Assembly: GCA_022616215.1 (NCBI GenBank)
Contig: JAKEFE010000007.1
Location: 1-8,285 of the forward strand
DNA from: Candidatus Parcubacteria bacterium
GTDB taxonomy: Bacteria; Patescibacteriota; Minisyncoccia; Phycocordibacterales; Phycocordibacteraceae
Reading direction: 5' to 3'
DNA: 8,285 nucleotides
Both the position numbers and the translations under genes were made by a program. The notes beneath the pieces are model-generated. The model saw only the letters and a program-made list of their open reading frames with translations, was not told the DNA's origin and did not search any database. Of the stretch, positions 1 to 5,965 are shown in pieces. Within the stretch, counting starts at the first letter, position 1. Each line of letters begins with the position of its first letter.

Positions 1-516
1 ACGCTTTCAATCGTGGTGTATGACGAAAATGTGCCGGTGTCCGTTAAAGTATTTCCAGTTGGCGGCGGTGCCGTCACGGACGAGCTTGCGCTTGGTTTTC
101 GCGTATCGCTTGAAGATGCGGAACGCATAAAAATGGGACGACTCGGCGGCGACATGTATCCAAAGAAAAAAGTAGATGACATCATTACCGCGCGAGTCCG
201 CGCCATGTTTGATTTGGTAGATAAGCATTTGAAGACTCTCGGGAAGCGAGGAAATCTTCCCGCCGGTATCATTCTTTCTGGTGGTGGTGCCGGGCAGGGA
301 GCGATAAGCGATATTGCAAAAGGCGCGCTTGCGCTTCCCTCCCGCATCGCCGATCTTCGCGTGCCGCCGGAGGCAAAAATTAAAGACGCGACGTGGGCCG
401 TTGCCTACGGTCTTGCATTGTGGGGACTCACCGGCGATACGAACACGCCGCGCAAAAATCCGCTTGCCTCTGCCGGAAAATCGTTGCGTCGTTTTCTCCA
501 GCAATTTCTTCCATAG
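1..516 (+). CDS. ftsA: Cell division protein FtsA, C-terminal part (5' end outside window)
   Basis: FtsA is the actin-fold ATPase that tethers FtsZ filaments to the inner face of the membrane. The open frame enters from base 1 and gives 171 residues before TAG at 514-516. Seen in it: a glycine-rich turn GGGAVTDELA (residues 21-30), the helix SLEDAERIK (36-44) that matches the 'AE.iK' segment of FtsA, the second nucleotide-binding loop IILSGGGAG (90-98), and a last helix SLRRFLQQFLP (161-171) that is basic and amphipathic, as expected of the FtsA membrane-targeting sequence. The position directly before ftsZ supports the call. The start lies upstream of the window, so the actin subdomains 1A and 1C cannot be judged. 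The identity is secure; the membrane role of the last helix is inferred from its pattern. Confidence 0.93.
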   Translation, partial: TLSIVVYDENVPVSVKVFPVGGGAVTDELALGFRVSLEDAERIKMGRLGGDMYPKKKVDDIITARVRAMFDLVDKHLKTLGKRGNLPAGIILSGGGAGQGAISDIAKGALALPSRIADLRVPPEAKIKDATWAVAYGLALWGLTGDTNTPRKNPLASAGKSLRRFLQQFLP

Positions 517-525
517 AAAAGCGAA

Positions 526-689
526 GACGGTGTTGAAATGGAGGCTCGCACAGCGAGCTTTTAGCCGAGCCCCTAAGAGAGGGCTCGGCGTCTCGGCATG
601 GCCGCTGTGTGCTGACACGGCGCGAGGCGAGCGAGCGTGAGCGCGGTGCCTCGCAGGGGCACCGACGCGTACTTCATTTCAACACCGTC
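526..689. repeat. 164-bp structured element with perfect 15-bp terminal inverted repeats
   Basis: The arms gacggtgttgaaatg (526-540) and its exact reverse complement (675-689) bound a stretch full of nested hairpins: 544-549/553-558, 564-572/581-589 (9 bp), 606-608/615-617 flanked by CCG/CGG, and 644-650/658-664 (7 bp, competing with 622-628/648-654). No convincing reading frame lies in it. It fills most of the unusually long ftsA-ftsZ gap. It could be a MITE-like palindromic insertion or a structured RNA in the ftsZ upstream region. No clean target-site duplication flanks the arms, which leaves the mobile-element reading unproven. Confidence 0.6.
544..562 (+). terminator. Small hairpin plus T-run after ftsA
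   Basis: GCTCGC (544-549), loop ACA, GCGAGC (553-558), followed at once by TTTT (559-562). It stands 28 bases after the ftsA stop, where an intrinsic terminator would be expected. The stem is short and the T-run is only four bases, so termination may be partial. A stronger 9-bp hairpin (564-589) follows but has no T-tail. Confidence 0.4.
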
Positions 690-705
690 CGAGCGATAGT
701 CAATG

Positions 706-734
706 TTTGCGTCAACGCCTCCGAAGAGTATGAT
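706..734 (+). promoter_or_regulatory. Possible ftsZ promoter
   Basis: TATGAT (729-734, five of six matches to TATAAT) lies 17 bases after a weak TTTGCG (706-711), or 16 after TTGCGT (707-712). Transcription would start near 741, giving a leader of about 35 bases. A second candidate, TATCTT (761-766), ends 9 bases before the ATG and would give an almost leaderless mRNA. The GAAGGA at 753-758 is 17 bases from the ATG, too far to act as a normal ribosome binding site. Confidence 0.4.
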
Positions 735-775
735 GAGAGTCGTCCCTTTTACGAAGGATTTATCTTACCTGCTAC

Positions 776-1990
776 ATGTCTAAGCGCGTCGTACCTGAAG
801 TAGAAACATTTGCTCGTATACGGGTCGTCGGTTGCGGTGGTTCCGGAAGAAATGCCGTCAACCACATGATTAACTCCAAAGTGAAGGGTGTTGAATTTAT
901 TGCTATCAATTCCGACGCACAGGATCTCCATCGTTCTCTTGCAAAGCGCAAAATCCACATCGGTAAAAATCTTACACGTGGACTTGGCACTGGCATGAAT
1001 CCAGAACTCGGCAGGCGCGCTGCAGACGAAACCCGTCAAGAAATCCAAGAAGCGCTTCAAGGTTCTGACATGGTGTTCATTACCTGCGGTATGGGAGGGG
1101 GCACCGGCACGGGCGCTGCGCCCGTCGTTGCCAAAATCGCCCGCGAAATCGGAGCCCTCACTGTTGCCGTCGTCACCAAACCGTTCTCGTTTGAAGGTTC
1201 TCAACGAAGCGAAATTGCCGAAGCTGGTCTCGTTGATCTCAAAAAAGAAGTAGATGCGTATCTCGTCATCCCGAACGACAAGCTCCTTCAGATAGTGGAG
1301 CCGGGCACGAGCGCCAAGAGCGCGTTTGCGCTCTCTGACGAAATCCTTCGTCAGGCGGTAGAAGGCGTCTCTGACATCATCACAACGCCGGGAGAAATTA
1401 ACACCGACTTTAACGACGTAAAGGCCGTGGTAGAAGGCGCCGGCCCCGCACTTATGGGCATTGGTATTGCCGAAGGTGAAGGCCGTGCAAAAGCCGCCGC
1501 CATTGCCGCCATCAATTCTCCGCTTCTTGATGTCTCCATTAACGGCGCGAAAGGCCTTCTCTTCGTGGTTGCTGGCAACGAGGATCTGGGCATCCTTGAA
1601 GTGCAGGAAGCGGCAAAAGTCATCGGAGATTCCGTAGACAAAAACGCGAAGATTATCTTCGGCATCATGCGCGACGAAAAACTCAAGAAAGGACAAATCC
1701 GTATCATCGTCATCGCAACCGGTTTCCCCGAATCGGCGAGCGCGTCTTCGTCCGCCGTCCGCCCTCTCTTTGCCATGCCGTCAAAAGAACAGGAGGATGC
1801 ACGCGGAAAGATTTTCAATGACATCGTAAAGCCGAAAGAAGAGCCGTTTGAAGAACCAAAGAAAGAACGCCAAGAACCCATCGTCACCGCGGCTCCCCGA
1901 AAAAAAGAAGAAGACTTGAAGCCGGTCGTTGAGGAAGAAGATTCTTTCAGTGGTGTCATCCCGTCGTTCCTGCGGAGACACAAACGTTAA
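776..1990 (+). CDS. ftsZ: Cell division protein FtsZ
   Basis: FtsZ is the tubulin-like GTPase that polymerises into the division ring at mid-cell. The 404-residue protein shows the N-terminal nucleotide fold starting at RIRVVGCGGSGRNAVNHM (14-31), the tubulin signature GGGTGTG (107-113), the T7 synergy loop NTDFNDV (209-215) whose two acidic residues (D211, D214) complete the GTPase site of the next subunit, the C-terminal FtsZ domain to about residue 318, a charged Lys/Glu/Pro-rich linker (about 336-390), and a final conserved peptide VIPSFLRRHKR (394-404) of the kind that binds FtsA. Length is typical. ATG at 776 is the only ATG that fits, since an in-frame stop lies at 734-736. No usable Shine-Dalgarno is seen. 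It is separated from ftsA by 259 bases, far more than the usual few. A hairpin follows the stop, so it is probably not co-transcribed with the next gene. Confidence 0.98.
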   Translation: MSKRVVPEVETFARIRVVGCGGSGRNAVNHMINSKVKGVEFIAINSDAQDLHRSLAKRKIHIGKNLTRGLGTGMNPELGRRAADETRQEIQEALQGSDMVFITCGMGGGTGTGAAPVVAKIAREIGALTVAVVTKPFSFEGSQRSEIAEAGLVDLKKEVDAYLVIPNDKLLQIVEPGTSAKSAFALSDEILRQAVEGVSDIITTPGEINTDFNDVKAVVEGAGPALMGIGIAEGEGRAKAAAIAAINSPLLDVSINGAKGLLFVVAGNEDLGILEVQEAAKVIGDSVDKNAKIIFGIMRDEKLKKGQIRIIVIATGFPESASASSSAVRPLFAMPSKEQEDARGKIFNDIVKPKEEPFEEPKKERQEPIVTAAPRKKEEDLKPVVEEEDSFSGVIPSFLRRHKR

Positions 1991-1999
1991 CTGATACAA

Positions 2000-2022
2000 A
2001 AACTCCGGATGTTCCGGAGTTT
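2000..2022 (+). terminator. Hairpin after ftsZ
   Basis: A 10-bp perfect stem, AAACTCCGGA (2000-2009) and TCCGGAGTTT (2013-2022), with a TGT loop, starts 9 bases after the ftsZ stop. The tail is only TTTGTG, so the T-run is weak. The hairpin occupies the place where a -35 box for the next gene would be, so ftsZ termination and the downstream promoter are interlocked. Confidence 0.6.
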
Positions 2023-2023
2023 G

Positions 2024-2032
2024 TGCTATATT
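2024..2032 (+). promoter_or_regulatory. Extended -10 promoter of the thioredoxin reductase gene
   Basis: TG-C-TATATT (2024-2032) matches an extended -10 (TGnTATAAT, one mismatch). It ends exactly 6 bases before the ATG at 2039, so transcription would begin at or within a base of the start codon. No -35 match is seen at 17-bp spacing, as is common for extended -10 promoters. A leaderless mRNA is inferred. Confidence 0.6.
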
Positions 2033-2038
2033 TCCTGT

Positions 2039-2962
2039 ATGTTGGATGTGATAATTATCGGCGGAGGACCCGCAGGTGTTGCCGCTGGTGTGTACGCCGC
2101 ACGCAAATGTTTGAAAACTGTTTTGATTACTGAAGAGTTTGGCGGCCAGTCTGTTGTTTCGGAAGGAGTTGAGAACTGGATTGGCACCATTAAGGTTCAC
2201 GGCGCAGAGCTTGCGAAGATGTTGAAGGAGCATTTGCTCGCCTACAAGCGCGATATGGTTGAGGTGGTAGAAGGCGAGCGGGTTACCACACTGGAGAAAA
2301 TAGGTGATGGGTTTAAGGCAGTGACCGGAAACGGAAAGGAGTTTAGCGCGCGGGCAGTGCTTATTGCTTCAGGCGCAGGCCGCCGGAAGCTTTCCGTGCC
2401 CGGTGCGGACACGTTTGAACACAAGGGGGTAACGTACTGCGCTTCCTGTGATGGCCCACTGTTTGCCGGACAAGATGTAGCGGTTATTGGCGGAGGGAAC
2501 GCCGGTTTTGAAACAGCCGCACAGCTTTTGGCCTATGTAAAATCCGTTACCCTCATACACCGACGAAAAGAATTTAAAGCAGATCCAATCACTGTTCAAA
2601 AAGTGCTCGCGCATGAAAACATGAAAGCGCTCGCCGGTTTTAATCCGCTTGAAGTCAAAGGAGAAAAATTCGTCACAGGCCTTGTGGTGGAGAATGGTGA
2701 GACGAAAGAAAAAATGGAGCTCCCCGTGACTGGCATCTTCGTTGAAATAGGAGTAATGCCTAATACCGATTTTGCAAAAGGTCTCGTGCCGCTCGACGAG
2801 GTGGGAAGAATTATCACCGACCCCAAAAACCAGCACACGTTGGTTGAGGGTGTGTGGGCCGCTGGAGACTGTACCGACGAGCTGTATCACCAAAACAACA
2901 TCGCCGCAGGCGACGCAGTAAAAGCGCTTGAAGACCTTTACCTCTGGCTTAAGACTAAGTGA
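2039..2962 (+). CDS. trxB: Thioredoxin reductase-like NAD(P)H flavoprotein (AhpF C-terminal type)
   Basis: FAD-dependent pyridine-nucleotide disulfide oxidoreductase; it should pass electrons from NAD(P)H to a thioredoxin or peroxiredoxin-reducing partner in the cytoplasm. The 307 residues show the FAD-binding GGGPAG (8-13), the redox disulfide CASC (134-137) inside VTYCASCDGPLF, the nucleotide-binding GGGNAG (151-156) with HRRKEF (174-179), which favours NADPH, and the second FAD motif WAAGDCTDE (273-281). The DGPLF, GIFVEIGVMPNT and AAGDCTD segments look closer to the C-terminal half of AhpF than to the classical E. coli TrxB, but the AhpF N-terminal thioredoxin-like domains are absent. I choose ATG 2039 rather than the in-frame ATG at 2009: the ten extra residues are non-homologous, lie inside the hairpin, and MLDVIIIGGGPAG is the normal family start. 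The gene converges with purF across 41 bases with no clear terminator. Confidence 0.93.
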   Translation: MLDVIIIGGGPAGVAAGVYAARKCLKTVLITEEFGGQSVVSEGVENWIGTIKVHGAELAKMLKEHLLAYKRDMVEVVEGERVTTLEKIGDGFKAVTGNGKEFSARAVLIASGAGRRKLSVPGADTFEHKGVTYCASCDGPLFAGQDVAVIGGGNAGFETAAQLLAYVKSVTLIHRRKEFKADPITVQKVLAHENMKALAGFNPLEVKGEKFVTGLVVENGETKEKMELPVTGIFVEIGVMPNTDFAKGLVPLDEVGRIITDPKNQHTLVEGVWAAGDCTDELYHQNNIAAGDAVKALEDLYLWLKTK

Positions 2963-3003
2963 GACGCTTTGCGAGTTTGTATTCCACTCCTTGCGCCATA
3001 CAA

Positions 3004-4422
3004 TCACGTGGTCACTTTTCGCTTAGTGTCTATGGGGAGTGCCGGATGATTGAATTCTTTGAATCGCTCTTTGAGGTCTATGACGTACTCTCCCGTGAAG
3101 CAGGATACGTTGAACAGTGAGGAGGGGAGACCGGTCGCCGCAAAGAGCCCGGGAAGCGAAAGGAAGTGAAGCGACGTGGCTCCAAAGGCCTGTCGCATTT
3201 CTTCCACCGTCTTTCCGTACGCAAAAAGTCCTGTCTGGGCGGGCGTGTCAATTCCGTAGAAATCAGGAAAACGAATGGGTGGAGACGATATGAGTACGTG
3301 TACTTCTTTTGCTCCTGCGTCATAGAGCATATCCACGAGCGGCTTTGACGTAGTCCCGCGAACGATGCTGTCGTCAATAACAATAATACGTTTGTCTTTG
3401 ATGACCTGCGGTATGGGTGTGAGCTTCATTCGTACGCTTTTGTCGCGGAGCTTTTGATCTGGCTGGATGAACGTTCGCTGTATATATCTATTTTTATTCA
3501 GACCCATTTCGTACGGAATGCCGGACGCTTGTGAGTAGCCAAGAGCCGCTGGAAGAGACGTTTCGGGAACACCAATGACTACGTCGGCTTCAATGGGATT
3601 TTCTTTGGCAAGCATTTTCCCGAAGTTTTTGCGCACTTCATAGACTGATTTTCCAAGAAGCATGCTGTCGTGGCGCGCAAAATACACAAACTCAAACATG
3701 TCCAATTTCTGGTTTGCCCTCGCCAATTGTTTGGAAGAAAGGGTGCCATGCTTTATGACGACCATTTCTCCGGGATTCACATCGCGAATGAACTCTGCCG
3801 TCACCGGAGCAAATCCGCACGTCTCCGAAGACACCACAAACCCGCCGTTAAGCCGCGCAAGCGAGAGCGGACGAATGCCGTATGCGTCGCGCGCGGCTAC
3901 GAGCGTCGTGTGGTCCATCGCAAGGATAGAAAAAGCCCCTGTAAACAGGGGGTATGCGGCCGCGAGGGCGTCAGGTAGGGTTTTTCCTTGTCCCATGTAC
4001 CACATGATGGCTTCAGCCATGAGACGAGAGTCGTTCCATCCCTCTACCTCAATACCCTTCTCGGTCAAAAACTCACGGAGCACGGTTGTTGAGGGGAGAT
4101 TTCCGTTATGTGCGAATGCAAGCTTGCTCGCAAGGACGAAGGGTTGGCAATGCTCTAGTTCGGATCCTTTTGAGGTTGAGTATCGGTTGTGTCCGATAGC
4201 ACTATGGCCGACAAGCGACTCAATATCCTCCTCCGTGAAGACTTGGGAGGCGAGCCCCATGCCGCAGTGGCGTTTCATCACGTTCCCGTCTGAAACCGTA
4301 ATGCCCGAACTTTCCTGCCCACGATGCTGTTGCGCAAAGAGGCCGAAGTAGGTGAGGCGCGCGACATCCATTCCCTTTCCATAGACACCAAACACCGCGC
4401 ATTTTTCACCAAGACCCTCCAT
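3004..4422 (-). CDS. purF: Amidophosphoribosyltransferase (PurF)
   Basis: First committed enzyme of purine synthesis: it hydrolyses glutamine and joins the ammonia to PRPP to give 5-phosphoribosylamine. The 472 residues hold an N-terminal Ntn glutaminase domain (nucleophile C8, HRGQESSG 33-40, NRYST 79-83, HNGNL 105-109) and a phosphoribosyltransferase domain with the PRPP loop VIDDSIVRGTT (348-358). The seven residues MEGLGEK before C8 look like the short propeptide that Bacillus-type PurF removes by self-cleavage. Yet the positions that carry iron-sulfur cysteines in that type appear lost: D241 before the FEFVYFAR segment, D387 in PDFYGID, and no CxxC ahead of CFTGEY (441-446). ATG 4422 is chosen because it puts Cys at residue 8; an in-frame TTG at 4455 adds 11 unrelated residues. 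No other purine gene is in the window. Confidence 0.95.
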   Translation of the reverse strand: MEGLGEKCAVFGVYGKGMDVARLTYFGLFAQQHRGQESSGITVSDGNVMKRHCGMGLASQVFTEEDIESLVGHSAIGHNRYSTSKGSELEHCQPFVLASKLAFAHNGNLPSTTVLREFLTEKGIEVEGWNDSRLMAEAIMWYMGQGKTLPDALAAAYPLFTGAFSILAMDHTTLVAARDAYGIRPLSLARLNGGFVVSSETCGFAPVTAEFIRDVNPGEMVVIKHGTLSSKQLARANQKLDMFEFVYFARHDSMLLGKSVYEVRKNFGKMLAKENPIEADVVIGVPETSLPAALGYSQASGIPYEMGLNKNRYIQRTFIQPDQKLRDKSVRMKLTPIPQVIKDKRIIVIDDSIVRGTTSKPLVDMLYDAGAKEVHVLISSPPIRFPDFYGIDTPAQTGLFAYGKTVEEMRQAFGATSLHFLSLPGLFAATGLPSSLFNVSCFTGEYVIDLKERFKEFNHPALPIDTKRKVTT

Positions 4423-4432
4423 AGTTAGCGGT

Positions 4433-4441
4433 AGTGTAACA
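4433..4441 (-). promoter_or_regulatory. purF promoter (extended -10)
   Basis: On the minus strand TG-T-TACACT (4441 to 4433) is an extended -10 with four of six matches in the hexamer. It ends 10 bases before the purF ATG, so the predicted leader is only about 4 bases. No -35 or Shine-Dalgarno is visible. An imperfect inverted repeat (4439-4447 and 4466-4474) sits directly upstream and overlaps the TG element. Confidence 0.45.
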
Positions 4442-4474
4442 CAAACCTCGCGCAAGCTCGCTCTCGGTCTGTGT
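4439..4474. repeat. Inverted repeat abutting the purF promoter
   Basis: The arms acacaaacc (4439-4447) and ggtctgtgt (4466-4474) pair over 9 positions, with one A-C mismatch on the plus strand that becomes a G-U pair in minus-strand RNA. It overlaps the TG of the purF extended -10. It could be a protein-binding site for purF control, or a terminator read on the plus strand, where CGTTTTTT (4475-4482) follows. It does not resemble the E. coli PurR box. Confidence 0.3.
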
Positions 4475-4505
4475 CGTTTTTTGCCTCTTCCGTCAAGTTT
4501 TTTGG

Positions 4506-4635
4506 GCGGAGGAGGGGAGATTCCTCCTCGCTCCGACTCGGAGTCGCGGCGCTGCGCGCTCTCGCGCCGTTCGAATCTCTGCTCCCGTTCGCAAAGCGAA
4601 CGGATGCGCCCCTCCTCCGCTTTCGCGGACTCAAG
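4506..4635. repeat. Cluster of partial tRNA-Ser 3'-end copies in both orientations
   Basis: The 18 bases gcggaggaggggagattc at 4635-4652 span the 3' end of the tRNA-Ser gene and recur exactly at 4506-4523 in the same orientation. Between them lies an inverted copy: 4569-4579 matches the T-loop side and 4610-4622 matches the acceptor 3' end and trailer, split by 30 bases (4580-4609) that carry a hairpin with stem 4585-4592/4596-4603 and loop AAA. The arms 4609-4622 and 4633-4646 form a perfect 14-bp inverted repeat with a 10-base loop. Otherwise the 4423-4635 gap shows no gene. The pattern suggests a worn attachment site or a tRNA-derived palindromic repeat. Confidence 0.65.
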
Positions 4636-4720
4636 CGGAGGAGGGGAGATTCGAACTCCCGATACCTTGCGGCATGCCGGTTTTCGAAACCGGTCGTTTC
4701 AACCACTCACGCACTCCTCC
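4636..4720 (-). tRNA. tRNA-Ser (anticodon CGA)
   Basis: An 85-base class II tRNA. The acceptor stem is GGAGGAG (4720 to 4714) with CTCCTCC (4643 to 4637) and discriminator G at 4636. The anticodon arm CCGGT-TTCGAAA-ACCGG gives anticodon CGA, reading UCG. A long variable arm (GCATGCCGCAAGGTATC) and the T-arm GGGAG-TTCGAAT-CTCCC complete the cloverleaf. CCA is not encoded (the trailer begins CTT), unlike the two other tRNA genes in this window. Confidence 0.95.
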
Positions 4721-4732
4721 CTTCAAAGCGCT

Positions 4733-4741
4733 ATCCTAGCA
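4733..4741 (-). promoter_or_regulatory. Promoter of tRNA-Ser
   Basis: On the minus strand TG-C-TAGGAT (4741 to 4733) is an extended -10. Transcription would begin near 4726, leaving a 5' leader of about six bases for RNase P. The 60 bases to the oppositely directed gene at 4781 are shared by both promoters. Confidence 0.5.
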
Positions 4742-4780
4742 TTTAGCCACCCGTTAGGAAACGTGGTAAGAATTTTAGCT

Positions 4781-5704
4781 ATGGAGCTTCCGGAGAATCT
4801 CAAACGTCTGTACCGGCACTGGCGTTTTCATACGACACGGTCAGTCGGAGAGAACCCGCGTACCGTATTTAAAAGCGCAAAACTGTTCAAAGATATTTCG
4901 TGGTTTGTCGGCGAGCGTCTCCATATCTGGGAACAGAAGACTGTAGGAAAAGAACCGCCATATACAAAAGACAAGGTTCTTTCTCACTATCGTTTTTGCA
5001 ATATTTTCAGAGAGTTTGACCGACAGACCATCGCATTCCACACCCTCCTTAATCCGCTACGCGACAACTTTCCACTCTGGCTCCTCAATATGTTTTACTG
5101 CCGGATGGTGGCGAACACCGACACCGTCAAACACGTCGGGTTGTTGTCGTTTGATACAGCCGACAACAAAAAATTCTACACAACGTTGCTGCAATCCCCC
5201 CGCCCGCGTTTTGGTACTCCGTATGTGTTTCCGGTAAGCGTCATTCAGAGAAGCACAACACCAACGCGGGAGCTTTTCATCGCACACCACCTCCCCAGCA
5301 TCATGAAAACGGTCGCCAAAGACATTCAGGGCTGGAACAAAAAAAATATTTATGATGGGGTGAAAACTATTACGCCGATATTCGGATTTAACCTTAACTT
5401 TCTCTGGACCGAAGTGCTTATTGATGTTGCCTATCAGTTTCCAGAATTCATAGATTTGTTCGCGCGTTTTCCTGTTGGCCCCGGCTCTCTTCCGACCATG
5501 GAAAGAATTAATGCAAAGAAAGACCCGACGCTCCTTGTAGAAGATTTGGCGCGTATAGAACTTGAAACCGGACTGACGTACAACAAAAAACCGGTCCGGC
5601 TCTCCGCAGAAAACTGGGAAGGCATCGGCTGCGAATTTCGCAAATACACCAACCTCAAAGCAGGCAAAGGCCGTAGGAGAATTTTCGGCGCATCACAGAG
5701 CTGA
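4781..5704 (+). CDS. Homologue of phage thymine-hypermodification enzymes (5-hmdU DNA kinase helical domain / glutamyl-putrescinyl thymine pyrophosphorylase family)
   Basis: The 307 residues resemble the helical family described with phage enzymes that build hypermodified thymines from 5-hydroxymethyluracil in DNA. Seen: WEQKTVGKEPPYTKDKVLSH (50-69) leading into YRFCNIFREFDRQT (70-83), the family's 'yrFtNvyRelDr' core; a middle GPGSLPTMERI (233-243); and a C-terminal GIGCEFRKYTNLKAGKGRRR (281-300), matching the 'LCEFdKYeR..G.gr' ending. No P-loop kinase domain is fused to it. The frame stays open 300 bases further upstream, across the tRNA-Ser gene and repeats, but that extension is spurious; ATG 4781 is the first sensible start. 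There is no Shine-Dalgarno; TG-G-TAAGAA (4764-4772) is a weak extended -10 ending 8 bases before ATG. Standing alone beside a tRNA with 3'-end duplications, it is plausibly phage-derived. Its substrate here is unknown. Confidence 0.75.
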   Translation: MELPENLKRLYRHWRFHTTRSVGENPRTVFKSAKLFKDISWFVGERLHIWEQKTVGKEPPYTKDKVLSHYRFCNIFREFDRQTIAFHTLLNPLRDNFPLWLLNMFYCRMVANTDTVKHVGLLSFDTADNKKFYTTLLQSPRPRFGTPYVFPVSVIQRSTTPTRELFIAHHLPSIMKTVAKDIQGWNKKNIYDGVKTITPIFGFNLNFLWTEVLIDVAYQFPEFIDLFARFPVGPGSLPTMERINAKKDPTLLVEDLARIELETGLTYNKKPVRLSAENWEGIGCEFRKYTNLKAGKGRRRIFGASQS

Positions 5705-5719
5705 TTTTTATAGCGAATA

Positions 5720-5728
5720 TGGTATGGT
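5720..5728 (+). promoter_or_regulatory. Possible promoter of tRNA-Glu
   Basis: TG-G-TATGGT (5720-5728) is an extended -10 with four of six matches. Initiation near 5735 would place the transcript start at the hairpin that precedes the tRNA. No -35 match at 17-bp spacing. Confidence 0.35.
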
Positions 5729-5733
5729 TTTCC

Positions 5734-5759
5734 CTGACAGTCCTTCTGTCAGCAGAAGG
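5734..5759 (+). repeat. Two overlapping, mutually exclusive hairpins before tRNA-Glu
   Basis: CTGACAG/CTGTCAG (5734-5740 and 5746-5752, loop TCCTT) competes with CCTTCTG/CAGAAGG (5742-5748 and 5753-5759, loop of four). The second hairpin includes the first two bases of the mature tRNA. No T-tail follows, so this is not a standard terminator of the preceding gene. Confidence 0.5.
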
Positions 5760-5832
5760 CCCTATCGTCTAACGGCTAGGACAGCGCCCTTTCACGGCGT
5801 AAATCGGGGTTCGATTCCCCGTAGGGTCACCA
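5758..5832 (+). tRNA. tRNA-Glu (anticodon UUC)
   Basis: Acceptor GGCCCTA (5758-5764) pairs with TAGGGTC (5822-5828) through one G-U; discriminator A at 5829 and an encoded CCA at 5830-5832. The anticodon arm GCGCC-CTTTCAC-GGCGT gives TTC, reading GAA and GAG. The T-arm is CGGGG-TTCGATT-CCCCG. Total 75 bases. Confidence 0.96.
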
Positions 5833-5873
5833 CAGGAGACAAGGTGCCGATTTGCGAGGGCCGAAAACGGTTC

Positions 5874-5898
5874 GGCTAGCGTAATTGCTAGCTCTTTT
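5874..5898 (+). terminator. Terminator of tRNA-Glu
   Basis: GCTAGC (5875-5880) and GCTAGC (5887-5892) pair, extendable with one G-U on each side, and run into TCTTTT (5893-5898). It lies 42 bases beyond the tRNA CCA. A second stem, GCCGAA/TTCGGC (5860-5865 and 5871-5876), overlaps its left arm. Confidence 0.65.
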
Positions 5899-5950
5899 CC
5901 GTGCGTACAGAAAATACCTCATAGATACATGCTATCACCACAAGGATTTT

Positions 5951-5959
5951 TGATATAAT
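5951..5959 (+). promoter_or_regulatory. Extended -10 promoter giving a leaderless acylphosphatase mRNA
   Basis: TG-A-TATAAT (5951-5959) is a perfect extended -10 consensus. It ends 6 bases before the ATG at 5966, so the expected start of transcription is the A of the start codon. The spacing to the ATG is identical to that at the trxB gene. No Shine-Dalgarno could be present on such an mRNA. Confidence 0.75.
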
Positions 5960-5965
5960 GGATTT

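Noticed and set aside
314..803. Two short plus-strand open frames across the ftsA end and spacer
   Set aside because: One overlaps ftsA in another frame and the other is built from the hairpin-rich spacer; Arg-rich compositions and no start signals.
1109..1125. 7-bp hairpin in ftsZ around the GTGAAPV codons
   Set aside because: It is explained by GC-rich codons of the invariant tubulin signature region.
749..1696. Long minus-strand open frame of 315 codons opposite ftsZ
   Set aside because: It is a shadow of the strongly coding ftsZ sequence; the translation has no recognisable motif and is unlike any family I know.
2009..2038. Earlier in-frame ATG for the thioredoxin reductase
   Set aside because: It lies in the terminator-like hairpin and upstream of the extended -10; the added residues do not match the family start.
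4481..4780. Open frame upstream of and joined to the thymine-modification gene, adding 100 residues
   Set aside because: It runs antisense through the tRNA-Ser gene and the repeat cluster and has low-complexity Ser/Arg content; the protein family begins near the ATG at 4781.
5834..5879. Possible 11-codon leader peptide (AGGAGA then GTG at 5844, stop in the terminator stem)
   Set aside because: Very short, lies in the tRNA-Glu trailer, the spacing is tight and no structural gene follows in a way that would use attenuation.
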